A stretch of 53,505 bases of DNA from Lachnospiraceae bacterium (GTDB lineage: Bacteria; Bacillota; Clostridia; Lachnospirales; Lachnospiraceae), in contig JAGKTQ010000017.1 in NCBI GenBank assembly GCA_021153325.1, positions 1 through 53,505 on the forward strand, given 5' to 3'. A program made the translations under genes and the position numbers. The notes beneath the pieces were generated by a model. It made no database searches and had not been told where the DNA came from. It was given only the letters and a program-made list of their open reading frames with translations. Numbering within the stretch: the first letter of the stretch is position 1; the number at the start of each line of letters is the position of its first letter. This document shows positions 8,441 to 17,800 of this stretch, piece by piece.

Positions 8441-9349
8441 CTAAAAAGTTTCTGTTTCCTTTTTATCATAACCAAAATTTTTGAGTAAAAAGTCACTGTC
8501 TCTCCAGTCCTTTTTCACTTTTACCCAGAGCTGCAAATTTACTTTTGCTTCCAGCATGTTCTCAATTTCCACTCGTGCCTGACTGCCGATCTTCTTTAAC
8601 ATGCTTCCCTGCTTTCCAATGATAATTCCTTTGTGAGAATCTCTTTCACACACAATAGTCGCATCAATATCACATATATTTTTACGGAATTTCATGCTTT
8701 CAATGCTGACTGCCACGCCGTGAGGAATCTCATCATTTAATAAGCGGAGTGCTTTTTCCCGGATCAACTCTGCAACAATCTGTCTTTCCGGCTGATCCGT
8801 GATCGTATCTTCATCATAAAAGGCAGGACCATAGGGAAGATATTTCATGATACAGGAAATAAGTTCTTCTGTATTATCTGCTTTTAAAGCGGATACCGGT
8901 ACGATCTCTGCGAAATCCATTTCTTTCCGATAAGTATCAATAAAGAGCAGGATTTCTTCTCTTTTCACAGTATCAATTTTATTAATTACTAAAATAACAG
9001 GTGTTTTTGTTTTCTTTAACTGTTCAATAATGTGTTTTTCGCCAGCTCCAATAAAAGTAGTTGGCTCTACCAGCCACAAAATCACGTCCACTTCAGCTAA
9101 TGTACGCTCTGCAATATTCACCATATAATCGCCAAGTTTGTTTTTTGCCTTGTGGATACCTGGTGTGTCCACAAAGACAATCTGGCCTTCCTCGGAAGTA
9201 TAAACTGTCTGAATGCGGTTTCTTGTCGTCTGCGGCTTATTGGATGTGATCGCTATTTTCTGCCCGATCAGACAATTCATCAATGTGGATTTTCCTACGT
9301 TTGGTCTTCCTATCAGCGTTACAAAGCCTGATTTAAATTTTTCGTTCAT
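8441..9349 (-). CDS. era: GTPase Era
   Basis: Essential GTPase that binds 16S rRNA near its 3' end and takes part in 30S maturation. 302 aa. G1 P-loop GRPNVGKS at residues 14-21, G2 region around the TTRNR stretch, G3 DTPG, G4 NKID, then a C-terminal KH domain with GIIIGKQGSMLKKIG. I chose the ATG at 9349, with GGGAGG 5 bp upstream, over an ATG five codons earlier. A small hairpin (TTCGCAC-tt-GTGCGAA, 9366-9381) lies just upstream. It is 48 bp after the M16 peptidase gene. Confidence 0.97.
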   Translation of the reverse strand: MNEKFKSGFVTLIGRPNVGKSTLMNCLIGQKIAITSNKPQTTRNRIQTVYTSEEGQIVFVDTPGIHKAKNKLGDYMVNIAERTLAEVDVILWLVEPTTFIGAGEKHIIEQLKKTKTPVILVINKIDTVKREEILLFIDTYRKEMDFAEIVPVSALKADNTEELISCIMKYLPYGPAFYDEDTITDQPERQIVAELIREKALRLLNDEIPHGVAVSIESMKFRKNICDIDATIVCERDSHKGIIIGKQGSMLKKIGSQARVEIENMLEAKVNLQLWVKVKKDWRDSDFLLKNFGYDKKETETF

Positions 9350-9397
9350 TTCATCCTCCCTCATTTTCGCACAAGTGCGAACTGAAACCTATTATCT

Positions 9398-12319
9398 TTA
9401 TCGGAACAAAGGCTCCACTGTTCCAAAAATATCCGCACATTCTTTGATCTTTTCTTCGTTACCGATAACGCAGAAGCAGTCATCCTCCATAAATGCTTTG
9501 ATATAATCAGAAAGTTTTCGGATATCTTCCACCCCTGTACAAAGCAGTTCCTCTCTTTCTTTTTGGATTGCCACATCGCTTAATTCTGTCAAATATGCAC
9601 CTAATGAAAATATTCCTTTTGCCGCCGGAGTCAGTGGAACGTCCATATCACTGATCGCACCGATAACAAACTGTGTCATCGTCCGCTCATCTGCTTCGAA
9701 ATTTGCAATATACTCTGCTGCTTTTTCGTATATTTCTACCGTTTTCGTAAGGTTCGGGTCACGATACGAAACAAAATAGCTGTCTCCTGTCCTGCCAAAG
9801 CCTGACATACAGCCATAGGCTCCACCTTTGACACGCACATTGACCCACAAATATTCATAACCCATCATGACCTTTAATACTTTTAAGGCTCCTGTAGGCT
9901 GTAAACCATTTTTACGGTAATTTCCGGCACGGCATACATACTGAACCTGTGACGAGGACGTAAAGCCTTCATTTTTTACAGAAAGCTCAGGCTCAAAAGT
10001 TCCTGTCTCTACCGGACAAGTAAACAATGTTTTCTTTAAATTTTGTACCAGTGCCGGCAGTTTTTCATAGCCTTCTTCTGTTGCGGTATAGTCGACCATC
10101 AAATTTTCCGGACGGAAAATACATTTGGTAAGCTCCGTCAGGTTTGCGATCAACTCTTCTTTTTCTTCTTCAAAATGATAAGCGATCTTTTCCACAAGAC
10201 GATTGAAATCCATACCACTGATCACTTCTGAAATGGCTGCAGATCTTGACTGGTATGACATTGCCCTTCCCATAGCAAAAGAATGTCCTGCACTCATCAC
10301 GGATGCCTGATTTTTGGAATTTAATTCTGCCATAATTTCCAAAAGACGTTTCTCATCCGCAAATTTTGTTCCTGTTATAATTTCTTCTGCCAGCGCAAAT
10401 GCTTTCTCTAAATTTTCATACAATACTTTTGCTTTGACTTCCAGCATTACCTTCTGTTTGTCTGTATCCAGACTGTTCGTATATATATTGCTGACAACTG
10501 CCATTCCACCAGTCTGCATATTCATTTCATTATATAAGTCACCATAGCTGTAATGTTCTGTATCCATCAGTCCAAGTACCGCTTTTAATATTCCAACATA
10601 AGGGAATAATTTTGCCGGTACATTTTCCAGATCAAAGAGCAAGCGCAAATAACCAATATGATTCGTGAAAATATTGTGGAACAAAATGGTCGTACCTTCA
10701 CTGCTTCGCACATCATTGACAGGCAATTCTGCCTCTTTCTTTAAATCCTCTCTCTTTAAAAGTGGGATTTTCGCCAAGTCTTCCGGATTTTCTTCCGCTT
10801 CCTGATACGCCTTCAATTCCTCTGTTTCTTTTATAATTTGCTGAATCTGCTCGCTTCCCAAAGATGCTTTATATTCGGCAAGTTTCTTTGCAAGCGCCTC
10901 ATCCTCTTTTGCTCCCAGACCTTTTTCCGGTTTTAAGATAAGCATGGATTTATGAGAATTCTCAATTAGGTAAGTGCGGATCAACTGCTCAAAATAATCG
11001 GTATCAATTTTGTCTTTTACTGCCTTATAGGTATCATTTGCCTCAATATGGATAAATGGCTTACTGTCATCATACAGCCAGCTGTCCAACATACGAAGTC
11101 CATACATAAGTCCCTTTGGATAAGAACCATAATCCGCTTCTCTATATTTGAACTCATAATAATTCAAGCCTGCACGCAATGCTTTTTTATCCAGTCCATG
11201 ATCCGCTAAATCCTGCAGCACTTCCTGAATCGTCTTTATGAACTCTTCCTTCTGCTCTACATTTGCATTTTTGGCAATCACACTAAAATATGGCTGTTTA
11301 ATCCCATCCTCATACAGACTGTAAACATCCTTTCCAATGCACTTATCGATCAACGCCTGTTTTAATGGTGCTCCTGGCGCAGAACAGATTGCATAATCCA
11401 ATACGTTAAATGCAACTGAAAGCTCTTTGTCCAGACTATCTTTTAACATAATATTATAAGAAAGATAGGTGTTATCTTTTTCAGACTCTTCCTCGGTTAT
11501 CGGATATGTGCACTCCATTTCTCTCATGCTGTCGAACATGCTCTGTGTCTGAATGGAAGAATCAATTTCTAAATAGTCATATTTTGACAAATATTCTTTA
11601 TCAATAAAATCCAGTTTTTCTGCCATATCCATATTACCATACAAATAAATATAGCTGTTGCTCGGATGATAATAACGGCTGTGAAATTCCAAAAACTGCT
11701 CATAAGTCAAATCTGGAATATTTTTCGGGTCTCCACCGGATTCCGTGCTGTATGTGTTGTCAGGATAGAGTGAATTCATGATCTGGCGATAAAGCACATC
11801 ATCTGGAGAAGAGAAAGCTCCCTTCATCTCATTATAAACGACACCATTTAAAGTAAGATCATCCTTCTCATCTTCCATCTCATAGTGCCAGCCTTCCTGC
11901 ATAAAAATCTTCTTTTCTTTATAAATATTCGGATGAAAAACTGCATCCAGATATACATGACATAAATTCTGAAAATCGGTATCATTGCAGCTTGCAAGAG
12001 GATATACGGTCTTGTCAGGATAAGTCATGGCATTTAAAAAGGTATTTAAAGACCCCTTTACCAATTCCACAAAAGGATCTTTGACTGGATATTTTTCGGA
12101 ACCGCAAAGTACAGAATGCTCCAAAATGTGCGCTACCCCTGTACTATCTGCCGGTGGCGTACGGAATCCAATATAGAACACCTTGTTTTCATCATCATTG
12201 GAAAGAAGCGCTACTCTCGCTCCCGTTTTCTTATGACGCAAAAGATAACTCATAGAATTTAAATCTTCAATTCGTCTCTTCTCAATTATTTCATAACTTT
12301 TTAAATCTTCTATCTGCAT
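9398..12319 (-). CDS. M16C zinc metalloprotease (presequence-protease-like)
   Basis: Large M16 family peptidase of 973 aa, close to the size of the PreP/falcilysin-type M16C enzymes. It has the inverted zinc motif HxxEH (HILEH, residues 64-68) followed by SVLCGSEKYPVKDPF, and a downstream metal-ligand region VVYNEMKGAFSSPDD. The second half holds the inactive M16 repeats and the M16C-associated domain. These proteases degrade peptides inside a closed chamber. No signal peptide is seen, so it is probably cytoplasmic. AGGAG precedes the ATG by 6 bp. It is in a run with a small unknown gene upstream and era downstream; the pairing has no clear functional meaning. Confidence 0.93.
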   Translation of the reverse strand: MQIEDLKSYEIIEKRRIEDLNSMSYLLRHKKTGARVALLSNDDENKVFYIGFRTPPADSTGVAHILEHSVLCGSEKYPVKDPFVELVKGSLNTFLNAMTYPDKTVYPLASCNDTDFQNLCHVYLDAVFHPNIYKEKKIFMQEGWHYEMEDEKDDLTLNGVVYNEMKGAFSSPDDVLYRQIMNSLYPDNTYSTESGGDPKNIPDLTYEQFLEFHSRYYHPSNSYIYLYGNMDMAEKLDFIDKEYLSKYDYLEIDSSIQTQSMFDSMREMECTYPITEEESEKDNTYLSYNIMLKDSLDKELSVAFNVLDYAICSAPGAPLKQALIDKCIGKDVYSLYEDGIKQPYFSVIAKNANVEQKEEFIKTIQEVLQDLADHGLDKKALRAGLNYYEFKYREADYGSYPKGLMYGLRMLDSWLYDDSKPFIHIEANDTYKAVKDKIDTDYFEQLIRTYLIENSHKSMLILKPEKGLGAKEDEALAKKLAEYKASLGSEQIQQIIKETEELKAYQEAEENPEDLAKIPLLKREDLKKEAELPVNDVRSSEGTTILFHNIFTNHIGYLRLLFDLENVPAKLFPYVGILKAVLGLMDTEHYSYGDLYNEMNMQTGGMAVVSNIYTNSLDTDKQKVMLEVKAKVLYENLEKAFALAEEIITGTKFADEKRLLEIMAELNSKNQASVMSAGHSFAMGRAMSYQSRSAAISEVISGMDFNRLVEKIAYHFEEEKEELIANLTELTKCIFRPENLMVDYTATEEGYEKLPALVQNLKKTLFTCPVETGTFEPELSVKNEGFTSSSQVQYVCRAGNYRKNGLQPTGALKVLKVMMGYEYLWVNVRVKGGAYGCMSGFGRTGDSYFVSYRDPNLTKTVEIYEKAAEYIANFEADERTMTQFVIGAISDMDVPLTPAAKGIFSLGAYLTELSDVAIQKEREELLCTGVEDIRKLSDYIKAFMEDDCFCVIGNEEKIKECADIFGTVEPLFR

Positions 12320-12345
12320 TTTTCTCTCCTAAAAGTAATAATTTT

Positions 12346-12780
12346 TTATACTGGAAACATAAGCAACGCCATTTTGGGAATCGTTATTTCCTGTATCATG
12401 ATGCCTCTTTCCTTCTTCTCTTCTACCGGAATTGCACAAAATTCCTGCATTTTGTATATCGTTTCCTCATACACGGTTTTTTCTTTTCCCAAAAAACCTT
12501 TCTTTTTCTTTTTTTCGCATACCTTAATTTTTACTCGTAATTGTTCATAGGTACGTGCTGAAAAACTTTTTGGTTCCATATAATAAAAATGGCTTTCCAA
12601 TGTTGTCTCCATAGCAATTTCTTTTGTCAGATAATGCTCAATAATCGCTTTTATTTTAAAAGAAACATCTGCATTATCCAAAATCTCTTCATAGGAAAAT
12701 TTCCCTCCAAGATAAATACTGCCTGCATCCTGCATGACATATTTGTAGTCTTTGTTTTCCTGTTCGTTCTGATTACCCAT
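12346..12780 (-). CDS. Conserved-looking hypothetical protein (144 aa)
   Basis: I do not recognise this protein. It is soluble, with a Lys-rich loop (KVCEKKKKKGFLGKEK, about residues 85-101) and no signal peptide or membrane segment. It has a good ribosome binding site (AGGAG, 5 bp spacing). It lies 11 bp after the sigma-like gene and 26 bp before the M16C peptidase gene, so the three are probably cotranscribed. Being embedded in a tight operon argues that it is real. Confidence 0.7.
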   Translation of the reverse strand: MGNQNEQENKDYKYVMQDAGSIYLGGKFSYEEILDNADVSFKIKAIIEHYLTKEIAMETTLESHFYYMEPKSFSARTYEQLRVKIKVCEKKKKKGFLGKEKTVYEETIYKMQEFCAIPVEEKKERGIMIQEITIPKMALLMFPV

Positions 12781-12791
12781 GCAAACTCCTT

Positions 12792-13535
12792 TTAAGTGCT
12801 TTCCTTTTCAATATACTCAATGTTATCTCCACTCATACGAATTGCTTCCAAAATTTCTTCTATACCCATTCCTGTTTCTTCTGCAAGTTCCTTTGGAGTG
12901 ATCTTTCTATTCAGACTCTCTGCCAGTTCTTTTGCCTTTTCCGAAATATCATTGACCTGTTCCAAAATTTTCTTGTCCAGATCTTCTGCCTGAACATTTT
13001 CAGTAATATAATCTTCCATGGCATCCATCATGAGCTTTCCGAGCATTCCCTCTGCCTCGGAAGGATGTTCCAGACATCCAAGCTGTGTTACACCCATCGC
13101 TACTGCCAAATTCCCTTCTCCGATCAGATCTTCCAGAAATACGCCTTGTCCGGCATATAACTTTGCTACATCAATAACCTGTGGAATATAAATCTCGATC
13201 AGCTTCCTCTGTGCATCCAGATCTCCTGCCATTGCAGACATTGTAATCGCTTCTTTTTCTCCGTCACTAACTTTCTCTAATGCTTCTATTTCTTCCAAAT
13301 AGGTATCCAGATATTTTTTATCTTCATCCGTTAGATAATCATCTAAATCTACTGGCTCTCCGATACCGATTTTATGCTTCACAAGGTAATCCAATACCAT
13401 TCCCATCTGTTCTTCGGACAAGTTTTGGGACGCAAAAGCTTCTTCTACTGCTTCTTTTGTAATACAGTTTCCATTATCCTTCGCCTGCTCTACAACATTT
13501 TGAAGGATTTTTGCAAATTCTAATTCCTTATTCAT
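12792..13535 (-). CDS. Sigma-70-like protein without region 4
   Basis: A 247-aa protein that resembles parts of a primary sigma factor. Residues 1-55 look like region 1.1 (paired helices, ITKEAVEEAFASQNLSEEQM). Residues about 105-150 look like regions 2.1-2.2 (AQRKLIEIYIPQVIDVAKLY, then FLEDLIGEGNLAVAMGV), the RNA polymerase core contact. Residues about 200-240 look like region 3 (LNRKITPKELAEETGMGIEE). The aromatic DNA-melting and -10 recognition residues of regions 2.3-2.4 and all of region 4 are missing. It may bind core polymerase without reading a normal promoter, or act on other sigma factors; that is inference. AGGAG lies 9 bp before the ATG, inside the last copy of a 48-bp repeat. Confidence 0.75.
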   Translation of the reverse strand: MNKELEFAKILQNVVEQAKDNGNCITKEAVEEAFASQNLSEEQMGMVLDYLVKHKIGIGEPVDLDDYLTDEDKKYLDTYLEEIEALEKVSDGEKEAITMSAMAGDLDAQRKLIEIYIPQVIDVAKLYAGQGVFLEDLIGEGNLAVAMGVTQLGCLEHPSEAEGMLGKLMMDAMEDYITENVQAEDLDKKILEQVNDISEKAKELAESLNRKITPKELAEETGMGIEEILEAIRMSGDNIEYIEKEST

Positions 13536-13542
13536 AGCCTCT

Positions 13543-13664
13543 TTCTCCTATTTCACATGTTCATGCGTAAAATCTTCACGCTTCTACGTTTTCTCCTATT
13601 TCACATGTTCATGCGTAAAATCTTCACGCTTCTACGTTTTCTCCTATTTCACATGTTCATGCGT
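13543..13664 (-). repeat. 48-bp tandem repeat, 2.5 copies
   Basis: Two full copies (13543-13590 and 13591-13638) and 26 bp of a third (13639-13664), with no mismatch over the shared part. Each unit carries the last codons and the TAG stop of the rhomboid-like gene plus an AGGAG sequence; the first copy on the left supplies the ribosome binding site of the sigma-like gene. The unit therefore looks like a local duplication of the gene junction. There are no spacers between units. Confidence 0.95.
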
Positions 13665-14498
13665 GAAGAGATGATTTTGACAATACTCATAATTCCCATT
13701 GCATTTAGAACAGAAACGGAATTCCAGATCAGGATTATCCTCTTCGGTCTGTCCACAGATTGCACATTTATGCTTTGTAATTCCTGTTGCCCGTTTTGTT
13801 TCCCGCTTAAACTCCTGTCTACGTTTCATTTGCTTTGGTGATAACCTCACACGCTTTCTTGACGTAAAATAAAATACTACAAAATTGAACAGGGATGCTG
13901 CAATTGCAAATTTATAATAATATGGGTAAATAAGAAATTCATAAACAAGCATTACCGCATATAAAATTCCCATCCATTTTACTTTTACCGGAATGATAAA
14001 CATCAATAGTACTTGTACATCCGGGAACGTTGCAGCAAAAGCAAGGAATATGGACATATTTACGAAATAAGTACTAAAGCAGTTTGCAACGGTTGCAAAA
14101 TATATTTCGGCACTATAATAAGCAATAGCCCCACTCTGAAACAAATAGCTGTATCCCATCAGCAAAAAGCTGCCGACTATTGTAAATAAGATTCCTGAAA
14201 AAATATAAACATTATATCGATAAGTTCCCCATGTACGTTCCAGTGTAGTACCCAAAGAATAATAAAAATATAAAGTAATCAAGATAAAAAAGAAATTATC
14301 ATTAGAAGGTGGACAAATGATCCATGTAACAAGCCTCCATATCTGTCCGTGCAATATTTGGTAGGCATCCAATGTTAAATATTGTAAAAATGCCGGATTT
14401 ATAAAATTGATCAAATATCCACAGGCATAACATAAGATCAACATCAATGATAAATTTTTAATAGCATATTTGCCAAATTTTCGTTCAAATTTACTCAT
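13644..14498 (-). CDS. Rhomboid-like membrane protein without catalytic serine, with C-terminal zinc ribbon
   Basis: A 284-aa protein with six or so membrane helices. The rhomboid signature after the first helix is visible: GQIWRLVTWI, then LYFYYSLGTTLERTWGTYRY, then FPDVQVLLMFIIPVKVKW. The GxSG motif that carries the protease nucleophile is absent, so it is probably an inactive rhomboid (pseudoprotease). Residues about 240-284 hold a Cys-rich zinc ribbon (CAIC, CSKC, then C and H residues). I use the ATG at 14498; the AGGAG is 13 bp upstream, and a TTG four codons earlier sits only 1 bp after it. Its stop lies in the 48-bp repeat. Confidence 0.75.
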   Translation of the reverse strand: MSKFERKFGKYAIKNLSLMLILCYACGYLINFINPAFLQYLTLDAYQILHGQIWRLVTWIICPPSNDNFFFILITLYFYYSLGTTLERTWGTYRYNVYIFSGILFTIVGSFLLMGYSYLFQSGAIAYYSAEIYFATVANCFSTYFVNMSIFLAFAATFPDVQVLLMFIIPVKVKWMGILYAVMLVYEFLIYPYYYKFAIAASLFNFVVFYFTSRKRVRLSPKQMKRRQEFKRETKRATGITKHKCAICGQTEEDNPDLEFRFCSKCNGNYEYCQNHLFTHEHVK

Positions 14499-14610
14499 AT
14501 ACTCAAACAAACTCCTCTTCTTTCTATATTTTCCTATTGCTAAAAAATATATTTTAGCGCTTACAGGAAAATTTTTCTGCTATGTCATGCGCAGGAAAAT
14601 AATTGAATAT

Positions 14611-14639
14611 ATTCTAACATTCCAAGCGTTAAAAGTAAA
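14611..14639 (-). promoter_or_regulatory. Possible promoter of the rhomboid-like gene
   Basis: On the - strand: -35 TTTACT (14634-14639), 17-bp spacer, -10 TAGAAT (14611-14616), giving a leader of about 110 nt. It lies in the 312-bp divergent gap 14499-14810, which holds this promoter, the + strand promoter of the activase gene and otherwise AT-rich sequence with no gene. Confidence 0.5.
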
Positions 14640-14722
14640 CAAACCCATTTTTAATTCATTCAATATTATAAAAATTTTAGAATTAATACCCTAAAACTTT
14701 CTTTTCTTACACGATACGCGCG

Positions 14723-14751
14723 TTGCATTTTATTTCGACGTGTCGTATAAT
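14723..14751 (+). promoter_or_regulatory. Promoter of the activase-fusion gene
   Basis: Sigma-A-type promoter: -35 TTGCAT (14723-14728), 17-bp spacer, -10 TATAAT (14746-14751). A second TATAAT at about 14780 could be an additional start. The spacer contains a short CGAC-gt-GTCG inverted repeat that could be an operator. Confidence 0.7.
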
Positions 14752-14810
14752 GTCAAGGAATGTCATGCAATAAATCATGTATAATAAATAAGTAGAAAAG
14801 GTGTGAACAT

Positions 14811-17800
14811 ATGGAAAAACACTATACACTCGGTATTGATATTGGTTCAACTACCGTTAAAATAGCGATTTTAGATGAAAACAATACAATTCTTTTCAGT
14901 GACTATGAAAGACATTTCGCCAACATTCGCGAAACGCTTTCTTCTCTTCTGCAAAAGGCTTATGACAAACTGGGTAACATTACCCTGCATCCAATGATTA
15001 CCGGTTCCGGCGGTCTGACTCTTGCAAATCATTTGCAAGTACCGTTCGTTCAGGAAGTAATCGCAGTTGCCACTTCCTTAAAAGAACTGGCACCACAGAC
15101 AGACGTTGCCATTGAACTTGGTGGTGAAGATGCTAAGATCATTTACTTTGAAGGCGGTAATGTAGAACAGCGTATGAATGGTATCTGCGCTGGTGGTACA
15201 GGCTCCTTTATCGACCAGATGGCATCCTTGATCCAGACAGATGCTGCCGGTTTAAATGAATATGCTAAAAATTACAATTCCCTTTATACGATCGCAGCAC
15301 GTTGTGGTGTATTTGCCAAAACAGATATCCAGCCATTGATCAATGAAGGGGCTACAAAGGAAGATCTGGCTGCTTCTATTTTCCAGGCGGTCGTAAATCA
15401 GACGATCAGCGGTCTTGCCTGCGGTAAACCAATTCGCGGACATGTTGCCTTTTTAGGTGGTCCACTTCACTTCCTTTCTGAATTGAAAGAAGCATTTATC
15501 CGTACTTTAAAATTAGATGAAGAGCACATCATCGATACCGATAATTCTCATTTATTTGCAGCGATCGGTTCTGCTCTAAATGCAAAAGAAGACGTCTTCT
15601 ATACTATGGAAGAAATGGTAAATAAGCTCTCTTCCGACATCAAAATGGAATTTGAAGTAGAACGAATGGAACCGTTATTTGCTTCCGATGAAGAATTTAA
15701 AGAATTTGAAGCACGCCATGCAAAGCATCATGTGGCTACTGCAGATTTAAGTACATATAAAGGAAACTGTTACCTTGGTATTGACTCAGGAAGTACGACT
15801 ACCAAAACAGCTCTCGTAGGTGAGGATGGTTCTCTTCTTTACTCTTTCTACAGCAGTAACGAAGGAAGCCCATTAAATACCGTTATTCGTTCTTTAAAAG
15901 AAATTTATTCTCTGCTTCCGGAAGGTGCAAAGATCGTACGCTCCTGCTCTACCGGTTACGGTGAAGCATTAATGAAAGCTGCCTTCCTTTTAGATGATGG
16001 TGAAGTAGAAACGGTAGCTCATTATTATGCTGCAGCTTTCTTTAATCCTGACGTAGACTGCATTTTGGATATCGGCGGTCAGGATATGAAATGCATCAAG
16101 ATCAAAAATCAGACCGTTGATAGTGTACAGCTGAATGAAGCATGTTCCTCCGGCTGTGGTTCTTTTATTGAAACCTTTGCAAAATCTTTAAATTACAGCG
16201 TAGAAGACTTTGCTTCTGCTGCTCTTTTTGCAAAACATCCTATCGACCTTGGAACTCGCTGTACTGTATTTATGAACTCTAAAGTAAAACAGGCACAGAA
16301 GGAAGGTGCTGAAGTAGCAGATATTTCAGCCGGACTTGCTTACTCTGTTATTAAAAATGCGTTATTCAAAGTAATCAAAGTTTCTGATGCTTCTGAGCTT
16401 GGTAAAAATATTGTTGTACAGGGTGGAACTTTTTACAACAATGCTGTTTTAAGAAGTTTTGAAAAAATTGCCGGCTGTGAAGCTATCCGTCCGGATATTG
16501 CCGGTATTATGGGTGCTTTCGGTGCTGCTTTGATTGCAAGAGAACGTTACGGCATGGAAGAAAACTATCAGACTACCATGCTTTCCATTGATAAGATCAA
16601 TGCTTTGCAGTTTGAAACAAGTATGGCAAAATGTAAAGGCTGTACGAACAACTGCCGACTTACCATTAACAAATTTTCCGGTGGACGTCAGTATATTTCT
16701 GGTAACCGCTGTGAACGTGGTCTTGGAAAACAGAAAAACGAAAACAATATTCCAAACCTGTTTGAATACAAATTAAAACGTCTCTTCTCCTACGAGCCGC
16801 TTCCAGCCGATGAAGCAAAACGAGGTTCTGTAGGTATTCCGAGAGTTTTAAACATGTACGAGAACTACCCGTTCTGGTATACCTTCTTCACAGAACTTGG
16901 TTATCGTGTCATTCTTTCTCCAAGCTCTAATCGTAAAATTTATGAACTTGGTATTGAATCCATCCCGAGTGAGTCCGAATGCTATCCGGCAAAACTTGCT
17001 CATGGTCATGTACAATGGCTGATCAACCAGAAACCGGACTTTATTTTCTATCCGGCACTGTTTTATGAACGTAACGAATTTGAAGATGCAAACAATCATT
17101 ACAACTGTCCGATCGTTACTTCTTATTCCGAAAATATTAAGAACAACGTAGAAGAAATCGGAAGAGGCGAAGTTATTTTCCGTAATCCGTTTATGTCTTT
17201 CTTGAGCGTTGACACGATCAGTGATGCGTTAATCAAAGAATTTAAAGAACTTCCTGCTGCCGAAATCCGTGCTGCTGTACAAAAAGGCTGGGAGGAAATG
17301 GCAGCTGCAAGAGAAGATATGAAACGCAAAGGCGAAGAAGTTATCAAATGGATGGAAGAAAACCACAAACGTGGTATTGTCCTTGCCGGACGTCCTTACC
17401 ACGTCGATCCGGAAATTAACCATGGTATTCCAGAATTGATCAATTCCTACGATATCGCCGTACTGACAGAAGATTCCGTTTCCCATTTAGCTTCTCCGGA
17501 ACGTCCTCTTATCGTTTCTGATCAGTGGATGTATCATTCCAGACTTTACGCTGCAGCAAGCTATGTGAAAACAAGAGAGGATTTGGATCTGATTCAGTTA
17601 AATTCTTTCGGATGCGGTCTGGATGCGGTTACTACCGATCAGGTGAATGACATCCTTTCTGGCTCCGATAAGATTTATACATGCTTAAAAATTGACGAAG
17701 TAAACAACTTGGGTGCTGCAAGAATCCGTATTCGTTCCCTGCTCTCTGCACTCCGTGTAAAAGAACAGAAAAAGCAGACACGTACCATTCGCTCTTCTGC

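Noticed and set aside
13543..13664. CRISPR array
   Set aside because: The repeats are directly adjacent with no spacers, and no cas genes are present.
13557..13841. + strand open frame with a repeated peptide
   Set aside because: The repeated peptide is only the translation of the 48-bp DNA repeat in a wrong frame.
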